From positions 930,001 through 994,000 of the forward strand of contig NW_024465751.1 in NCBI RefSeq assembly GCF_017591425.1: a DNA stretch of 64,000 bases. The letters are read 5' to 3'. The position numbers and the translations under genes are program-made. Of the stretch, positions 11,992 to 22,707 are shown piece by piece (within the stretch, counting starts at the first letter, position 1; each line of letters starts with the position of its first letter). The stretch comes from Ochotona curzoniae. Its lineage: Eukaryota > Chordata > Mammalia > Lagomorpha > Ochotonidae. The notes under the pieces were generated by a model. The model was not told the DNA's origin. It made no database searches and was given only the letters and a program-made list of their open reading frames with translations.

Positions 11992-12640
11992 GTTTATTTA
12001 TTGGAAGCTTACTGTATTTCCAGAAAGCCTTCTAGGTCCAGGGTTGAAGTAGTGAAGAGACAGATCTTGTCATTAGCACCAAGGAATTTACATTTGGAAA
12101 TACAAGTGGCTTTATGTGCAGTGAAGGAAGCAAGATGACCACAGATATGACAACAAGGTGAAGGGAAGGAGATGTGGGAAGTGATGAGGAGTCAGCTACT
12201 TCAGATGGGAGTACAGGAACCCTCACTGAGTGCTGGCGTGTGGACTAAAACTTGGCCCCAGGACAATGTTAGAGCTTATGGTTCCAGATTTGAGAAAAAA
12301 CAATGCAGTGTCTCTAAGGTGGAAAGAAACTTGGCAAATTGCAGTGGAAGGAAAGTGAATGCTTGTGAAACACAGTGAGTACAGGGAAGTGGCACAGGCT
12401 GAGGTGGGAGAGGTGTCACTTGGACTAGCTTGTTCAGTGCTTTATAGACGTTGGAAAAATGTTTAGGTTTAATTTTCGAGGCCATGGGGACTCATGTAAT
12501 GGCCAAATTTGATTGGCCTTTTCCAGCAAGGTCCTCTGGCTGCTGTGTGAAGAATGCATTGTGATGGGACAAGAGGAGATGCAGAAGAATGGTTAGGAGA
12601 AATTTACTCAGCAACAAAGAGTATGATATGATCTTGGCCA
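11992..12640 (-). mobile_element. L2 LINE fragment
   Basis: It begins with 'TTTATTTATTGGAAGCTTAC' (antisense of the L2 3' end '…aataaatatttgttg'), then 'GGAATTTACATTTGGAAATA' (antisense of the 'gagcttacattct' block). It ends with 'CCTCTGGCTGCTGTGTGAAG' and 'GATGGGACAAGAGGAGATGC', the conserved 'cactctggctgctgtgtgga' block. About 650 bp of an ancient, inactive element. Confidence 0.75.
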
Positions 12641-13625
12641 CTTCCTAGTCTGTTAGCTCATGATTGTATGTGGTTGAGCCAAAAGACAAAGTCAGGAATT
12701 TTTCTCTACTATGGTAAGTTTGAAACATTTTTCACACTACTGGCAAAAGCATATAAAGCAAAACATATACAATTTAGTTTTATATCCAACTAACAAGTGT
12801 CACCGGTGTCCTTGATGAACACTAGGCTCGATGCCAGAGCATATAAACACAGAGGGAAGAGCTCAAAACAGGACACAGTGTCCAGCAGCTCACTGGAAAA
12901 GCCAGGTGCGCTGGCAAAGGGACCTGCCTGGGACACAAAGCAGTCATGGTGAGTCCTGGAAAAAAATGCTTTTAACAAAGTTAGGTAGAAAGTAGATATG
13001 CCAATCCTAGAAGAGAAGCACTCTGCATAGCAGAAAAGTCAGAATTAGTTTCCAATGACATGTAGATAATAGGATATAAGGAGGGTTCAAGTGCTTATTG
13101 TTGTTCATCATAGTCATCACAGCATAAATGTGCAGAGGGATCACTGGGGAGAGAGCAAAAGCAGTAAACTGTGTGGTAGACAACAACCCAAGCTGCCTTT
13201 CCATCTGGGAGATTACAATCTAGATGTCCTTGAGTGATACATGTTAGGATTCACGGTTGCAAGAATAGAGATTTATTTAGGCTATTATGTTTCAGGATTA
13301 TGTGATGAGTTCAGAGGGATAAAGTTACTCCTTTAGTAGGAGCCTAAAACAGTGTTTGTAAAACTAAGAAATCTAAAAGGCTTTCCAGTCTTTGTGCTTT
13401 TTAAATTCTTTGCATGTCTATTGAAAAATTCTCACTGTAGGCTGATTTACCTGTTTATCAGTCTTCAAGGCCATAAGAGACTTTCTAGTTAATTTTTTTC
13501 TCTTTTAAAGGGATTGCATGAGCCAGCAATAAAAGATTCAGATTCAGTTTCCAAGGAAATGCATCATCACTTAATCAACTTTAGTAAAATATTTCAATAA
13601 TCTGTTGCTGGAAAGATTGGGCCAG
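12641..13625. other. Unassigned non-coding DNA
   Basis: A short L2-like string ('GGGAGATTACAATCTAGA', about 13206-13224) may be a further fragment. Otherwise no repeat or exon is recognised. Confidence 0.45.
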
Positions 13626-14700
13626 ATTTATTTTTTTTTTTAATTTTGATGATCTTTACATTGTTGATTAGGGCTCAAAGGGTCAAGAGCTACAGAAAAG
13701 TGGGTGAGACCATTGTTTCCACATTCTCTTTTTTCCTTCCTATATCTGGGTGAAGGGAAGTTAAAGGGAGAAGCCACACCCACCCTCCCAACCATCCCAG
13801 GGTCCGCAGTGTGGGGTATGCTCCGAGGGCACTGGTCAAGTGGTTTTGACAGTTTAACTGTTGTGAGTTGCTGCTGATCTCGCCATTCCAAGCACGATGA
13901 AATCTGTTCAGAATCCACTGGCTGACATAGTCCACCTTAGCACTCGGCTGGGGCAGTTGATCGATTTGTTTTGTACTCTGTTGTGGCACCAGGTGTCCTA
14001 GGCAGGCTGCAAAGTACTACCATATCCTCCATGTGCACCTGGATATGCTGTCCAATGCTCTTAGCCACTGAGGCAGCTCAGCTTCGACACATTCACTCTA
14101 TGATCAAACCATGGAACCTGCAATTCTCTTTATGGTTGGGGTTCTTAATCCAGCAGTTCAAATGGGGAGATACCCAAAGAAACTTCTGAGATGATTCCAG
14201 GCCAGATTTTTGGGTGTGCTTGCCAGTACAGGGTCTGGCACAGTCTGTCACCCCATCAGCCTATGCATATGCTTGTGGTTGTAATTATTAGGTCAGTTCT
14301 GCCTCCAGCTCCGTCTTTTATGCAAATGGGTGTTGAAACCCATTCCAATCCTGCCCACCACATACTTGGCCATGTAAACCAGTAGGAGCTGCAATTTAGT
14401 TGGGGCGACTCCAAATGATCCTCACCAGGCTCACCCCCTACCCCAGTTTCCATGCTTGCCAGTGTGTGCAGCAAACTGGCCCAGTCTGTCCCACATCCCA
14501 TTTAGCTCACATACATGTCAAGGGGCATTGAAACCTATTTCAACCCAACCACCCCCACTATCCAGCTCACACATCTGCTGACAGGTGCCATTCTCTGCCT
14601 AGCCATGCTTGCCCCAGGGCTCAAGCGGGAGGGAGGCATCCACTGTTTCCCTGCCGGGCCCACTCCCACTCTGGATCATGCACTCTCCATGCACTCTTGT
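13626..14700 (-). mobile_element. Tandem-repeat retroposon-like element, copy 2
   Basis: On the minus strand the element starts with degenerate ~58 bp units (about 14700 to 14190) like those at 7.7-9.5 kb. It continues as ~550 bp of non-repetitive sequence and ends in 'CATCAAAATTAAAAAAAAAA' (13630-13650 on the +). The unique part carries a ~100-codon open frame (13989 to 13690) overlapping another (13918 to 13640), matching no family I know. A tandem-repeat body, unique 3' part and A-tail recall composite non-autonomous retroposons such as SVA in plan, not in sequence. An ERV- or L1-derived origin is also possible. Edges are approximate. Confidence 0.55.
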
Positions 14701-14704
14701 GTTT

Positions 14705-14772
14705 TACAGTATCAAAAATGCCAGCACAGTGCCTGGAATTGAATACTGGATCAATAAATGGTTTTTGTTGTG
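14705..14772 (+). mobile_element. L2/MIR 3' end fragment
   Basis: 'CCAGCACAGTGCCTGGAATT' followed by 'GGATCAATAAATGG' matches the common 3' end of L2 and MIR (…cacagtgcctggcacatagtaggtgctcaataaatgtttg…). Confidence 0.6.
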
Positions 14773-16411
14773 ATTAGTGTGTCAAAAGGTGCAGCTTATG
14801 TTTTTTCTTCCCCTCTACCCTGTTAGTTCCTGGCCATTGAGACTGAGTTGAATCTTGTTTGTGTTTTCAGCACCATGGATGGCTCCCAGCTGAGTTAAAG
14901 GCTAACTGGAGGCCTGCTTGTTGCTTCCTACCTCCCTGCACAGGCTTGGTCTTCCTTGTGAGTGAGCAGCAGCCAGCCCCTGCTGAGACTTCATCCACTG
15001 TTCCCATGAGCAGTTTCTTTTGGAGTTCTGAAAGCTCCTTCCATTATCATTTCTCCCTCAGCTTAACTTCATGCTTCCCATCAACCCATATCAACATGAT
15101 CCCAGCATGCCTTGCAGCTAACAGTGCCTAGCTATCTCATTGCACAGACATATTTGTTAGTTAGCACATTGATTGCCTTAATTAGAATAGTTTTGACAAG
15201 CTACAGAAGTTTGTTTTTGATTTTTATCTTTGGGATGATTTGCAGCACCATAAAGCTGTGTAATTATTGTGGGCAGGTCGCATATCCACCAACATCCATC
15301 TGTTTCCTCAGGAAACTGACTCTCGCAAGCTTGGAACAGAGTGTGGAAAACAGAGAATAAAAGAGACTGCCATAGGTTAATGTGTTTTCTCATAGCAAAT
15401 GGGTATTTTTCTCCCGATCTCTTGTGTTCTTGGCAGTACACTTACATCACATTTTTACTTGCCTTTCATTATCAACCAATAGAAAATAATTAATGTTCTG
15501 GTATTTTGGGTTTGGTTGTTTTAAGAGAACATGAATATATTTGCATGCTGCCTCAGAGTTTAAAAAAGAAAGAAAAAAAATCCCTCATTTAACATTGTCT
15601 TATGAAGGGAAGTACAGCAGGAATTATTTGTAAACATTCTGTAGGTAGGAAACCTGGAGCCCAATAAGGCTAAATGCTTAGAGTAATATAAAGCTAACTT
15701 GGTGAAATAAGCATCCATTGGCTATTGGCTTTATCAGAAGGCACAGTGAGAAGACATCAAATGCATAAAGACTCACTTGGAAGTTCGTATGGGTATGACT
15801 GCTCTTCCCATGCTTGATGGTTAGTTAAGTTGATAACTGGCACTTTTCCTCAAGGGAGCGTCTTTTATATATTTGGGGCTGCATGAAGATTTCTGTTCTT
15901 AGGAGGTAAAGTATGCAGGCAGCATTTTTAACTCTCCTCTTGGGCATTTGGCTACTAAACTGTGTATTTCCACTGATCTAAGGAGGTAGTCTTATTCTCT
16001 GTAGAGTTTCTATTTTCTAAGAACTGTTTTCCTTAAACAACCTTACAAATCCACCCTTCTCTACTTATATGATTAAGAGAAATATTTATCTGTGCTAGTC
16101 TTCCTGTATTAAACAATGAGGAAACAAACTTGGGAATTTTAAAAAATGCTATGCATTGCTGACTAATACATCAATCATGGACATGTGCTTCTCTCTGATC
16201 AATGGCTCCTGATTAAATTCTTATAAGATTTTTTATGAGACTTTTTTTTTTTTTTGCAGATTTAATGTAAGGTTAGAATGAGGCTGGGTTTGCTGTTCAT
16301 GTATAAGTGACTGTGATGGAACCAGCAGTTGGGTCCTTTTAACATAGATATTCACCTCTAAAGAGAGAATTGTTGAGGACCTATAAAAATCTGCATTGCT
16401 CACCAAGAACA
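14773..16411. other. Unassigned non-coding DNA
   Basis: A weak MIR-like string lies at about 15630-15700 and a T-run at 16240-16254. No exon or RNA gene is seen. Confidence 0.5.
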
Positions 16412-17770
16412 TGATTGAGACCCAAGATGGTGGAACATGGGAAAGATGGGTTGATTTTGACCACAGGAAGATAACAGAAGCAGAGGAATTGCATTTCTAG
16501 GGGAATGTTGGCAAGAAATTTTCAGTGGAAATTCTACAAAAAGAAGACAGATACCACGGAACAGTGTGGACAGTACAAACACATAGCAGCGAATAGGGAC
16601 ACTACTGTAACTCCTGCGGCTGGGCGTTGGAGGAGGCGACCTCTTCTGGGAGTGAGATGAGAGTCGACTGTGGCAGTCTTTGTAACCAGTGATATTGCTT
16701 GAGGGAGAACCTGAAGATCACACTGACTTGAATCTGGCCTAGACAATAGCAGGGGACAGGGTGCCCAGCTAACCCTACGGAAGATTACATTTTTTTTCCT
16801 TCTTTATCCTCCCACCAGGATGCCTGGCAACCAGCTGGAAAAAAGGGTCGTCTTGATATGAGTAGCGGCCAGTAGTGCCCACATGCATGCTAGGGGGTTT
16901 TACCAGAAGGATAAATCTGCATTCCCCACTGACTTTGAGTCTGGCCTGGAGGCTTGGCAGGGGTTGAACACGAACTTGGGACTGTGAGGTACTTTCATCT
17001 ACCCCACTCTACCACAGCCTCTGGGGCTTAAACTGTGGAGGACCCACACGTAGTGGCCTCTGGAAATGCCTCTGTCTTCTGTGTAGAAGGGACAGACTCG
17101 GGATGCTGAAAGTGGATGCTCCTGATCCTGTGCCTGGGAGCCCTGTGAGCTATGGCTGTGGGAATTCTGAAATGCTCTATAATGCTTTGGTAATAGTTGG
17201 GTTTCTCCAGTGATCACTGTCTCTGTCTTCAGAGCCGCAGGGATTCCCAATGGGCTGGGTGGTTGTGAAGGGGTCTGTGCTCACATTAAGCAGCTCATAG
17301 ATACTTTGTATGATTTGTTAACCAGCATGGGAAGGGGTTGGAGTACTGTAGGCTAACCCCAGCTGCTCATCACCTGCGAAGAGAAAGTGAGGTAACAGTT
17401 ATGCCAGTCAACATGATCATTCCCTCCTGCCCACTGACAATAGAAGATGTCTACCATGCCCACCTTGGGTGCATCCTTAGACTCTTGCCCCACTCTTGAG
17501 CACTGACCACAGTTTCTTGACCCCATGCAGCACACAGGTTTGGATAGCCACTGAAGGAGCAGATACTGCACTAAGCCACAGAGGCATAATTCACAGATAA
17601 AAGCCATCAGAGAATAAAACAAGCCAGTGTTTTCATAAAGACCTCAAAATAAGTGGAGAAATGAAAGAAACATGAATAAAGAAGACAATATGACTTCCCC
17701 AACTAATTTGCCTTAAAAGTGTTAATTTCAGAGTGAAATTGGAATCCTTTGTTTTTCTGATTGAAAAAAC
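16412..17770 (+). mobile_element. L1 5' UTR fragment, first of two in tandem
   Basis: It opens with 'CCCAAGATGGTGGAACATGG', the hallmark start of mammalian L1 5' UTRs. It runs ~1.3 kb through GC-richer leader sequence to 'AGAAACATGAATAAAGAAGA' and 'ATGACTTCCCCAACTAATTT'. That last block corresponds to 19283-19335 of the next element, just upstream of ORF1. It stops there; no ORF1 follows. Another L1 5' end begins within about 15 bp. The copy is 3' truncated or was interrupted. Confidence 0.7.
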
Positions 17771-18512
17771 TAATGAGAGAATCAAGATGGTGGAATAGGG
17801 TAAGGACACGTTTAAACAGACAGAGAAATATTAGCCAATGTGAAGCTGCTTCACATTGAGGGCACATTCCAGGAAATAGGAGAGGACAGAACAACAGCAA
17901 AGGGGTACATGGAGACTGATAGACACAGGAAAGCAGCAGACACAATGGTGTGGTGTTGCAGTAACTGAAACCCCAGTGGCATTCAGTGAGAGGTAATTCA
18001 AATTGCAGCAGCAACCAGAACTCCAACAGCAACAGGTGGGAAGGGACTTTCACCGGGAGCTCGAGGTGAAGCCAAAGAAATGCCCATCCTGTTGTCCTAT
18101 TTAATTTGAATGGGAGCAGAGAAAGAGCAGCAGATCCCAGAGAGGCAGTGCAAGAACAGGGTGGATTTTACAACCAAGTCTGCTCCTAGAGCCGTATCGG
18201 GTGCCATTTTGTTTAAGGAGGCAAGGGCTACGGACAGTATTGCACATGCACTAAGCTGGGAGTGAACTCATTCCTGGCTCAGTGAACTGTAACAGCATGG
18301 CATCCTACAGATTCCACCAAAGACAGCCCCTGGACCTGACAGCCAGCAGATCAAGAACTATACAAATGTCACATTGGGCACCATTTTGTACAGTATGACA
18401 AGGGATTTGAGAATGTGGGGACAGCGCTGAACTGTTCATGTGCCGAGCTCAGTGAGAAGTCACTGAGCTCAGTACATTGCACTGGTCCCACGGGAAAATA
18501 ATACCAACTATG

Positions 18513-18804
18513 AGGCCTGGCGCTGTGGCGCAGTGGTTAAGGTTCTCGCCTTGCATGCCCAGGATCCCATATGGGCGCCAGTTCTAATCCCGGTGGCCCT
18601 GTTTCCCATCCAGCTCCCTGCCTGTGGCCCGGGAAAGCAGTTGAGGACAGCCCAAAGCTTTGGGAACCTGCACCTGCATGGGAGACCCGGAAGAGGCTCC
18701 TGGCTTTGGATTGGCATAGCATTGGCTGTTGCGCTCACTTGGGGAGTGAATCATGGGTCGGAAGATCTTCCTCTCTGTCTCTCCTCTCTGTATATCTGCC
18801 TTTC

Positions 18805-18835
<31 letters not shown>
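18513..18835 (+). mobile_element. CSINE, young, with (TA)n tail
   Basis: Full-length sense copy: tRNA-like head 'GGCCTGGCGCTGTGGCGCAG', 'GGATCCCATATGGGCGCCAG', 'GGGAAAGCAGTTGAGGACAG', 'TTGGGGAGTGAATCATGGGT', CT-rich region, then tail. Perfect 12-bp duplications 'ATACCAACTATG' flank it at 18501-18512 and 18836-18847. The tail is an AT dinucleotide run instead of poly(A). It was transcribed from an internal Pol III promoter and mobilised by L1 (family knowledge). It is inserted into an L1 5' UTR. Confidence 0.95.

Positions 18836-18838
<3 letters not shown>
18808..18838. repeat. (TA)n microsatellite at a SINE tail
   Basis: About 15 uninterrupted TA units have replaced the A-tail of the CSINE and run into its 3' target-site duplication. 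Confidence 0.95.
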
Positions 18839-18840
<2 letters not shown>

Positions 18841-19367
18841 AACTATGGCATCATACAGGTCAAAATAGGTCCGTGTGGCCCTCAGACCTAAAAGCCAACA
18901 GGTTTCAATATCATTTCCACCACTAATAACCTAGCTAGATAGGACACCTGGTGTCTCCTTAATCCAGGGACCTGCGCCAACCAGAAATGGAAGAAACGTT
19001 GTAGAGACAATGGTGCAAGCTCGGCATGGTATCACAGGAGGTGGAGAGTGGTGAGCCAGGAGCTGGGACTATTGAGACTATGGTGGGAATCTAATATATG
19101 AACCCAGACCTGAAACTTGCTGGAGGGAGTGGCACAAGTGACTGCAAAGAAACAGCCATGTGCCAACTGCAATAAGTAAAATAGAACTGTAGGTCTGGGG
19201 TGACAGAGCTTAGACACCTGCCCCAAGGAGAAGAATCTGATAACCAGAAGTACAATGACCAAGAGCAAAAGAAGAGACACAGGAACCATGAATATTACTA
19301 AAGACTCCCCTCAAAGAAGCAAAATCCTTTGCCAATCTCAGAGTTAACTGAGTGAGATATAGAGAAA

Positions 19368-19961
19368 ATGGGGGGGGGGTACAGAAATCAAAACAGTGTT
19401 ATAAAGCTTCTTATCAACAATGAGAAGCACATAAAGCAGGCATTCAAGGAATTTAAGGAATGTGTCACACTGGAAATGAATCAAATGAAAGCTGATATAT
19501 CAGAAATGAAGAATACAGAGGAGCAAATTAAAAGTACAGAGGAGAGGCTCCAAAACAGAATGAAGGAGGCAGAAGAAAAAAAAAATCTCAAAATTAGAAG
19601 ATATTTCCTGTCACCAGGGAGAAACAAACAAAAAGCTGAAAGCGAGCTGGATCAGGCCAAAAAAAGTATTCAAGAATTGAAAGACACTGTTATAAGACCA
19701 AACATAAGATTTATGGGAGTCCCAGAAGGTGCAGAAAGAGAAGTTGAATTTATAAATGTATTTAATGAAATAATAAAGGCAAATTTCCCTAATCTAGAGA
19801 AAGAATTGAGAAACTACATCCAGAAGGGGCACAGAATTCCCAACAGGGTTGACCAAAAACAATCTTCACCAAGACACATGATCATCAAGCTCTCTTCAGG
19901 TGAACATAAGACAAAGATCCTTAAATGTGCAAGTGAAAAAAAAAAATCAACTGACATATAA
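19368..19961 (+). pseudogene. L1 ORF1 protein gene, frameshifted
   Basis: 197 open codons. ORF1p is the RNA-binding, trimeric nucleic-acid chaperone of the L1 RNP. Residues ~20-100 form a Lys/Glu-rich coiled coil (for example 'MKADISEMKNTEEQIKSTEE'). Residues ~110-165 match the RRM-like domain ('IRFMGVPEGAE', 'ANFPNLEKEL'), followed by the C-terminal start ('SPRHMIIKLS'). The frame ends at TAA 19959. The family sequence continues at once in another frame to about 20150, so an indel in the A-run near 19929-19939 broke it. The family is usually ~340 residues. The ATG at 19368 follows a G-run and may not be the original start. No function is expected. Confidence 0.85.
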
Positions 19962-20195
19962 AGGAATGCCAATTAAACTCACAGGAGACTTATCATAGGA
20001 AACTCTACAGGCCAGAAGAGAATGGAGTGACATTTTTCAGATTCTAAAAGCAAGATCTTGTTGGCCCAGGATAACATATCCAGCAAAAATTTCCTTTGTC
20101 TTTGAAAATGAAAAAAAAATTTCTTCCACAGTCAAGAAAAGTTAAAAGAATATGCCTCTTTCAGACCTGCCCTACAAGTGATACTTCAAGATGTT

Positions 20196-20514
20196 CTCTC
20201 TCTCTTTTTTAAAGATTTATTTATTTTTATTGGAAAGGTGGATATACAGAGAGGAAGAGAGACAGAGGAAAATCTCCCCTCTGATGAATCACTCTTCAAG
20301 TGAGCGCAACGGCAGGAGCTGAGCCAATCAGGAGCCAGGAGCTTTTCAGGGTCTCCCACGTAGATGCAGTGTCTCGAGGCTTTGAGCTGTCCTCGACTGC
20401 TTTCCCAGGCCAGAAGCTGGGAGTGTGTCATCCAAGATTAGAACCGGCGACCATATGGCATCCCAACACATGCAAGGTAAGGACTTTAACCACTATGCTA
20501 TTGTGCTGGGCCCA
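20196..20514 (-). mobile_element. CSINE, inserted into L1
   Basis: Antisense full-length copy from 'TTTTTTAAAGATTTATTTAT' to 'CTATTGTGCTGGGCC', with 'CTCGACTGCTTTCCCAGGCC' and 'CCATATGGCATCCC' boxes. The 8-bp duplication 'AAGATGTT' flanks it (20188-20195 and 20515-20522). It lies between the ORF1 end and ORF2 start of the surrounding L1. Confidence 0.93.
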
Positions 20515-20830
20515 AAGATGTTGTCTTGACAGAGAAAAGGAATATCACCCCCCGAAATCAAAGGTGAATATGAAGAACATCCCAGTAAAATAACAACAGA
20601 AGACTAGATCAATGAACAACCCATTGCTAAAAAGACAGGACCAAATTACCAGCTATTTGTGTTAACATTGAATGTAAACGGCTTAAACTCATTGATCAAA
20701 CGTCAGATTAGTAGACTGGATTAAAAAGCAAAACCCATCTATTTGCTGCCTAAAGGGGATACATTTCACCAACAAAGATCAGCGGAAACTGTATCTCAAA
20801 GATTTATATTTTTTTGTTAGTTTCATCACT

Positions 20831-21240
20831 TGAAAAGACTTTCTTCTGATTCAATTTTTCAATTGATTTCAATTTCAATGAAATTTCAATGATTTCAATT
20901 TTTCAATGACTCAGATCATACAGTAGCATCATTTTCTTCTAGAAGGTTCTTGATTTTCTTTTTCATTTCTTCAGCTACACATTAATCATTCAGTAGCATG
21001 TTATTTAACTTTCCAGTGTTGTTAATTTATTTTTTTCTTCCTTCTGTTGATTTTGTTTTGTGGGTTTTCATTTAAGGGGGTGTATAGTAATTATGTAATG
21101 GAGACTATCATATCTGGCAGCATATTTAACTTCATGGCATTGTAAATTTCTATTATTCTTCCTGTTGTTGAGTTTGTACCTTGGCTTCTTATTTAAGAGG
21201 ATATGTAGTAACTATCTAATGGAGAATATCATATCTGGAT
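20831..21240 (-). mobile_element. Inverted L1 ORF2 fragment with internal duplication
   Basis: Sequence such as 'TTTTCATTTCTTCAGCTACA' and 'ATCATTCAGTAGCATGTTAT' is antisense L1 ORF2; the - strand L1 at 57.6-62 kb shows the same block at about 59570-59640. It lies between sense L1 5' sequence and a sense L1 3' UTR, the pattern left by twin priming or a nested insertion. Part of it is duplicated in tandem with a period near 122 bp (20996-21118 and 21119-21239). An 'ATTTCAAT'-based simple tract lies at 20865-20912. Confidence 0.6.
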
Positions 21241-21249
21241 TTGAGGATA

Positions 21250-21555
21250 TAATGCAGTATGCATCTCTGTGTCCAGACAAAGATGGACCCCCAATAAAAC
21301 TGTTTACTCTATCTTAATAATTGGATGCTGGACTCTCTGCCATTGTCCATGCATACGATGATGGACATATGACTGTGTATGATGAATTATACCATAGTAA
21401 TGATATAGGGGAACTCAGTGACAGGGGAGGGAACTCAGTGAGGGGGGAGGGAACTCAGTGAGGCGGGAGGGAATTGAGGAGGGGATAAAGGAAATCCCAG
21501 GGCCTATGGAATTGTATCATAAAATGATAATAATACAAAGAAGTAAAATTAAAAA
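21250..21555 (+). mobile_element. L1 3' UTR and tail
   Basis: Contains 'AGACAAAGATGGACCCCCAA', a G-rich tract, then 'GAAATCCCAGGGCCTATGGA' and 'ATTGTATCATAAAATGATAA', and an A-rich tail ending near 21555. The closing block matches the L1 end at 50.8 kb. Confidence 0.8.
21408..21476 (+). repeat. G-rich ~20-bp tandem repeat in L1 3' UTR
   Basis: 'GGGGAACTCAGTGA' occurs three times at ~20-bp spacing, separated by G-runs. Several G3+ runs within 70 bp could form a G-quadruplex, as is known for L1 3' UTRs. Confidence 0.85.
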
Positions 21556-21868
21556 ACAATAATGCGTATGTTAGTGCAACAGTCAGGAGTATCTTGAGCC
21601 CACATCGCTTCACTGGTGCCTTCCTCACTTTGGTGGAGGAGTTCGTTTAGATAGCACATCCCAGTGTTGTCAGAATCTTGAAAATCATACACCAACCCTT
21701 TAACGTTAGAATGTGAAGATGAAGAGATTGACAAAACACTTGAAGAAGAAACTAAAGAACGATGAAATGATCGTTTGAAACCAGAGATTTATGAGATGCC
21801 ATCAAGCATATACGTCTTAGGATTTCCTGAAGGTGTTGAAAACAGAATGGATTAGAAGACCTGTTCAG

Positions 21869-22202
21869 GGCCTGGTGTGGTAGCCTAGTGGCTTAACTCC
21901 TCACCTTGCATGTGCCAGGATCTCATATGGGCGCTGGCTTGGGTGTTGGCTGCTCCACTTCCCATCCAGCTCCCTGCTTGTGTCCTGGGAAAGCAGTCGA
22001 GGACGGCCCAAAGCCTTGGGACCCTCCACCTGCGTGGGAGAACTGGAACAGCCTCTTGGCTCCTGGCTTCGGACAGACTCAGTTACAGCTGTTGCAGGTT
22101 CTTGGGGAGTGAATCATCGGATGGAAGATCTTTCTCTCTGTCTCTCCTCCTCTCTGCATAACTGACTTACTAATAAAAATAAACAATTTTTTTTTAAAAA
22201 AA
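21869..22202 (+). mobile_element. CSINE, young, pika-like variant
   Basis: Full-length sense copy with 'GGCCTGGTGTGGTAGCCTAG', 'GGGAAAGCAGTCGAGGACGG', 'CCCAAAGCCTTGGGACCCTC' and 'CTTGGGGAGTGAATCATCGG', ending in AATAAAAATAAAC and T/A runs. Imperfect 14-bp duplications flank it: 'GAAGACCTGTTCAG' (21855-21868) and 'GAAGGCCTGTTTAG' (22203-22216). The 'CAGTCGAGGACGGCCCAAAG' box differs from the rabbit form I recall and points to Ochotona. Confidence 0.95.
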
Positions 22203-22707
22203 GAAGGCCTGTTTAGCAAAAGTAGCAGTAAACTTCACTGATTTGGAGAAAAGCAGGGGTATGTAACTAGAGGAGGTACAAGAAACTCCTAGTATGCATG
22301 ATCCAAAAAGATCTTCACCATGACGTGTGTAGCCAAACGTTCAACAGTGAGACATAAAGATTCTAGAATGCTCATGAGAGAAACCCTGGATTACCTTCAG
22401 CAGTTCCCTAATTAGACTGACAATCCATTTTTCATTAGAAACTGTGGGAAAAAACAGGGCAGTGAGTCATAGTCCAAGTTCTAGAAGGAGAAATTGCCAA
22501 CAAAGATTACTGCACACAGCAAAACTCATTTACACATGAGGGTGAGATGAAGACCTTCCAAACAAACAGAATTTGAAAGAACTTGCCATCATTTGTCCAG
22601 CCTTACAAAGATTTTCAGCATGTGTTACACATTGAATAAGAAAATGACAGTCAATATTACCAAGAAATATGAAAGTAGAAATTCTCCAAGTGGAAGTACA
22701 AATGAAG

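Larger units (their letters stand above)
17772..20830 (+). mobile_element. L1 with 5' UTR, ORF1 and start of ORF2
   Basis: It starts with 'GAATCAAGATGGTGGAATAG' (5' UTR start). The leader runs to about 19370, then ORF1 (19368-19961, frameshifted), an inter-ORF/ORF1 C-terminal region, and at about 20655-20800 the beginning of ORF2 endonuclease (frame reading 'LTLNVNGLNSLIK'). Two CSINEs are inserted (18513-18835 and 20196-20514), so they are younger than this L1. It does not reach reverse transcriptase in this orientation; an inverted L1 piece follows. Confidence 0.85.

Noticed and set aside
18513..18600. tRNA gene in the CSINE head
   Set aside because: The tRNA-like part is the SINE's Pol III promoter; it continues into SINE body and tail and lacks a full cloverleaf as a separate gene.
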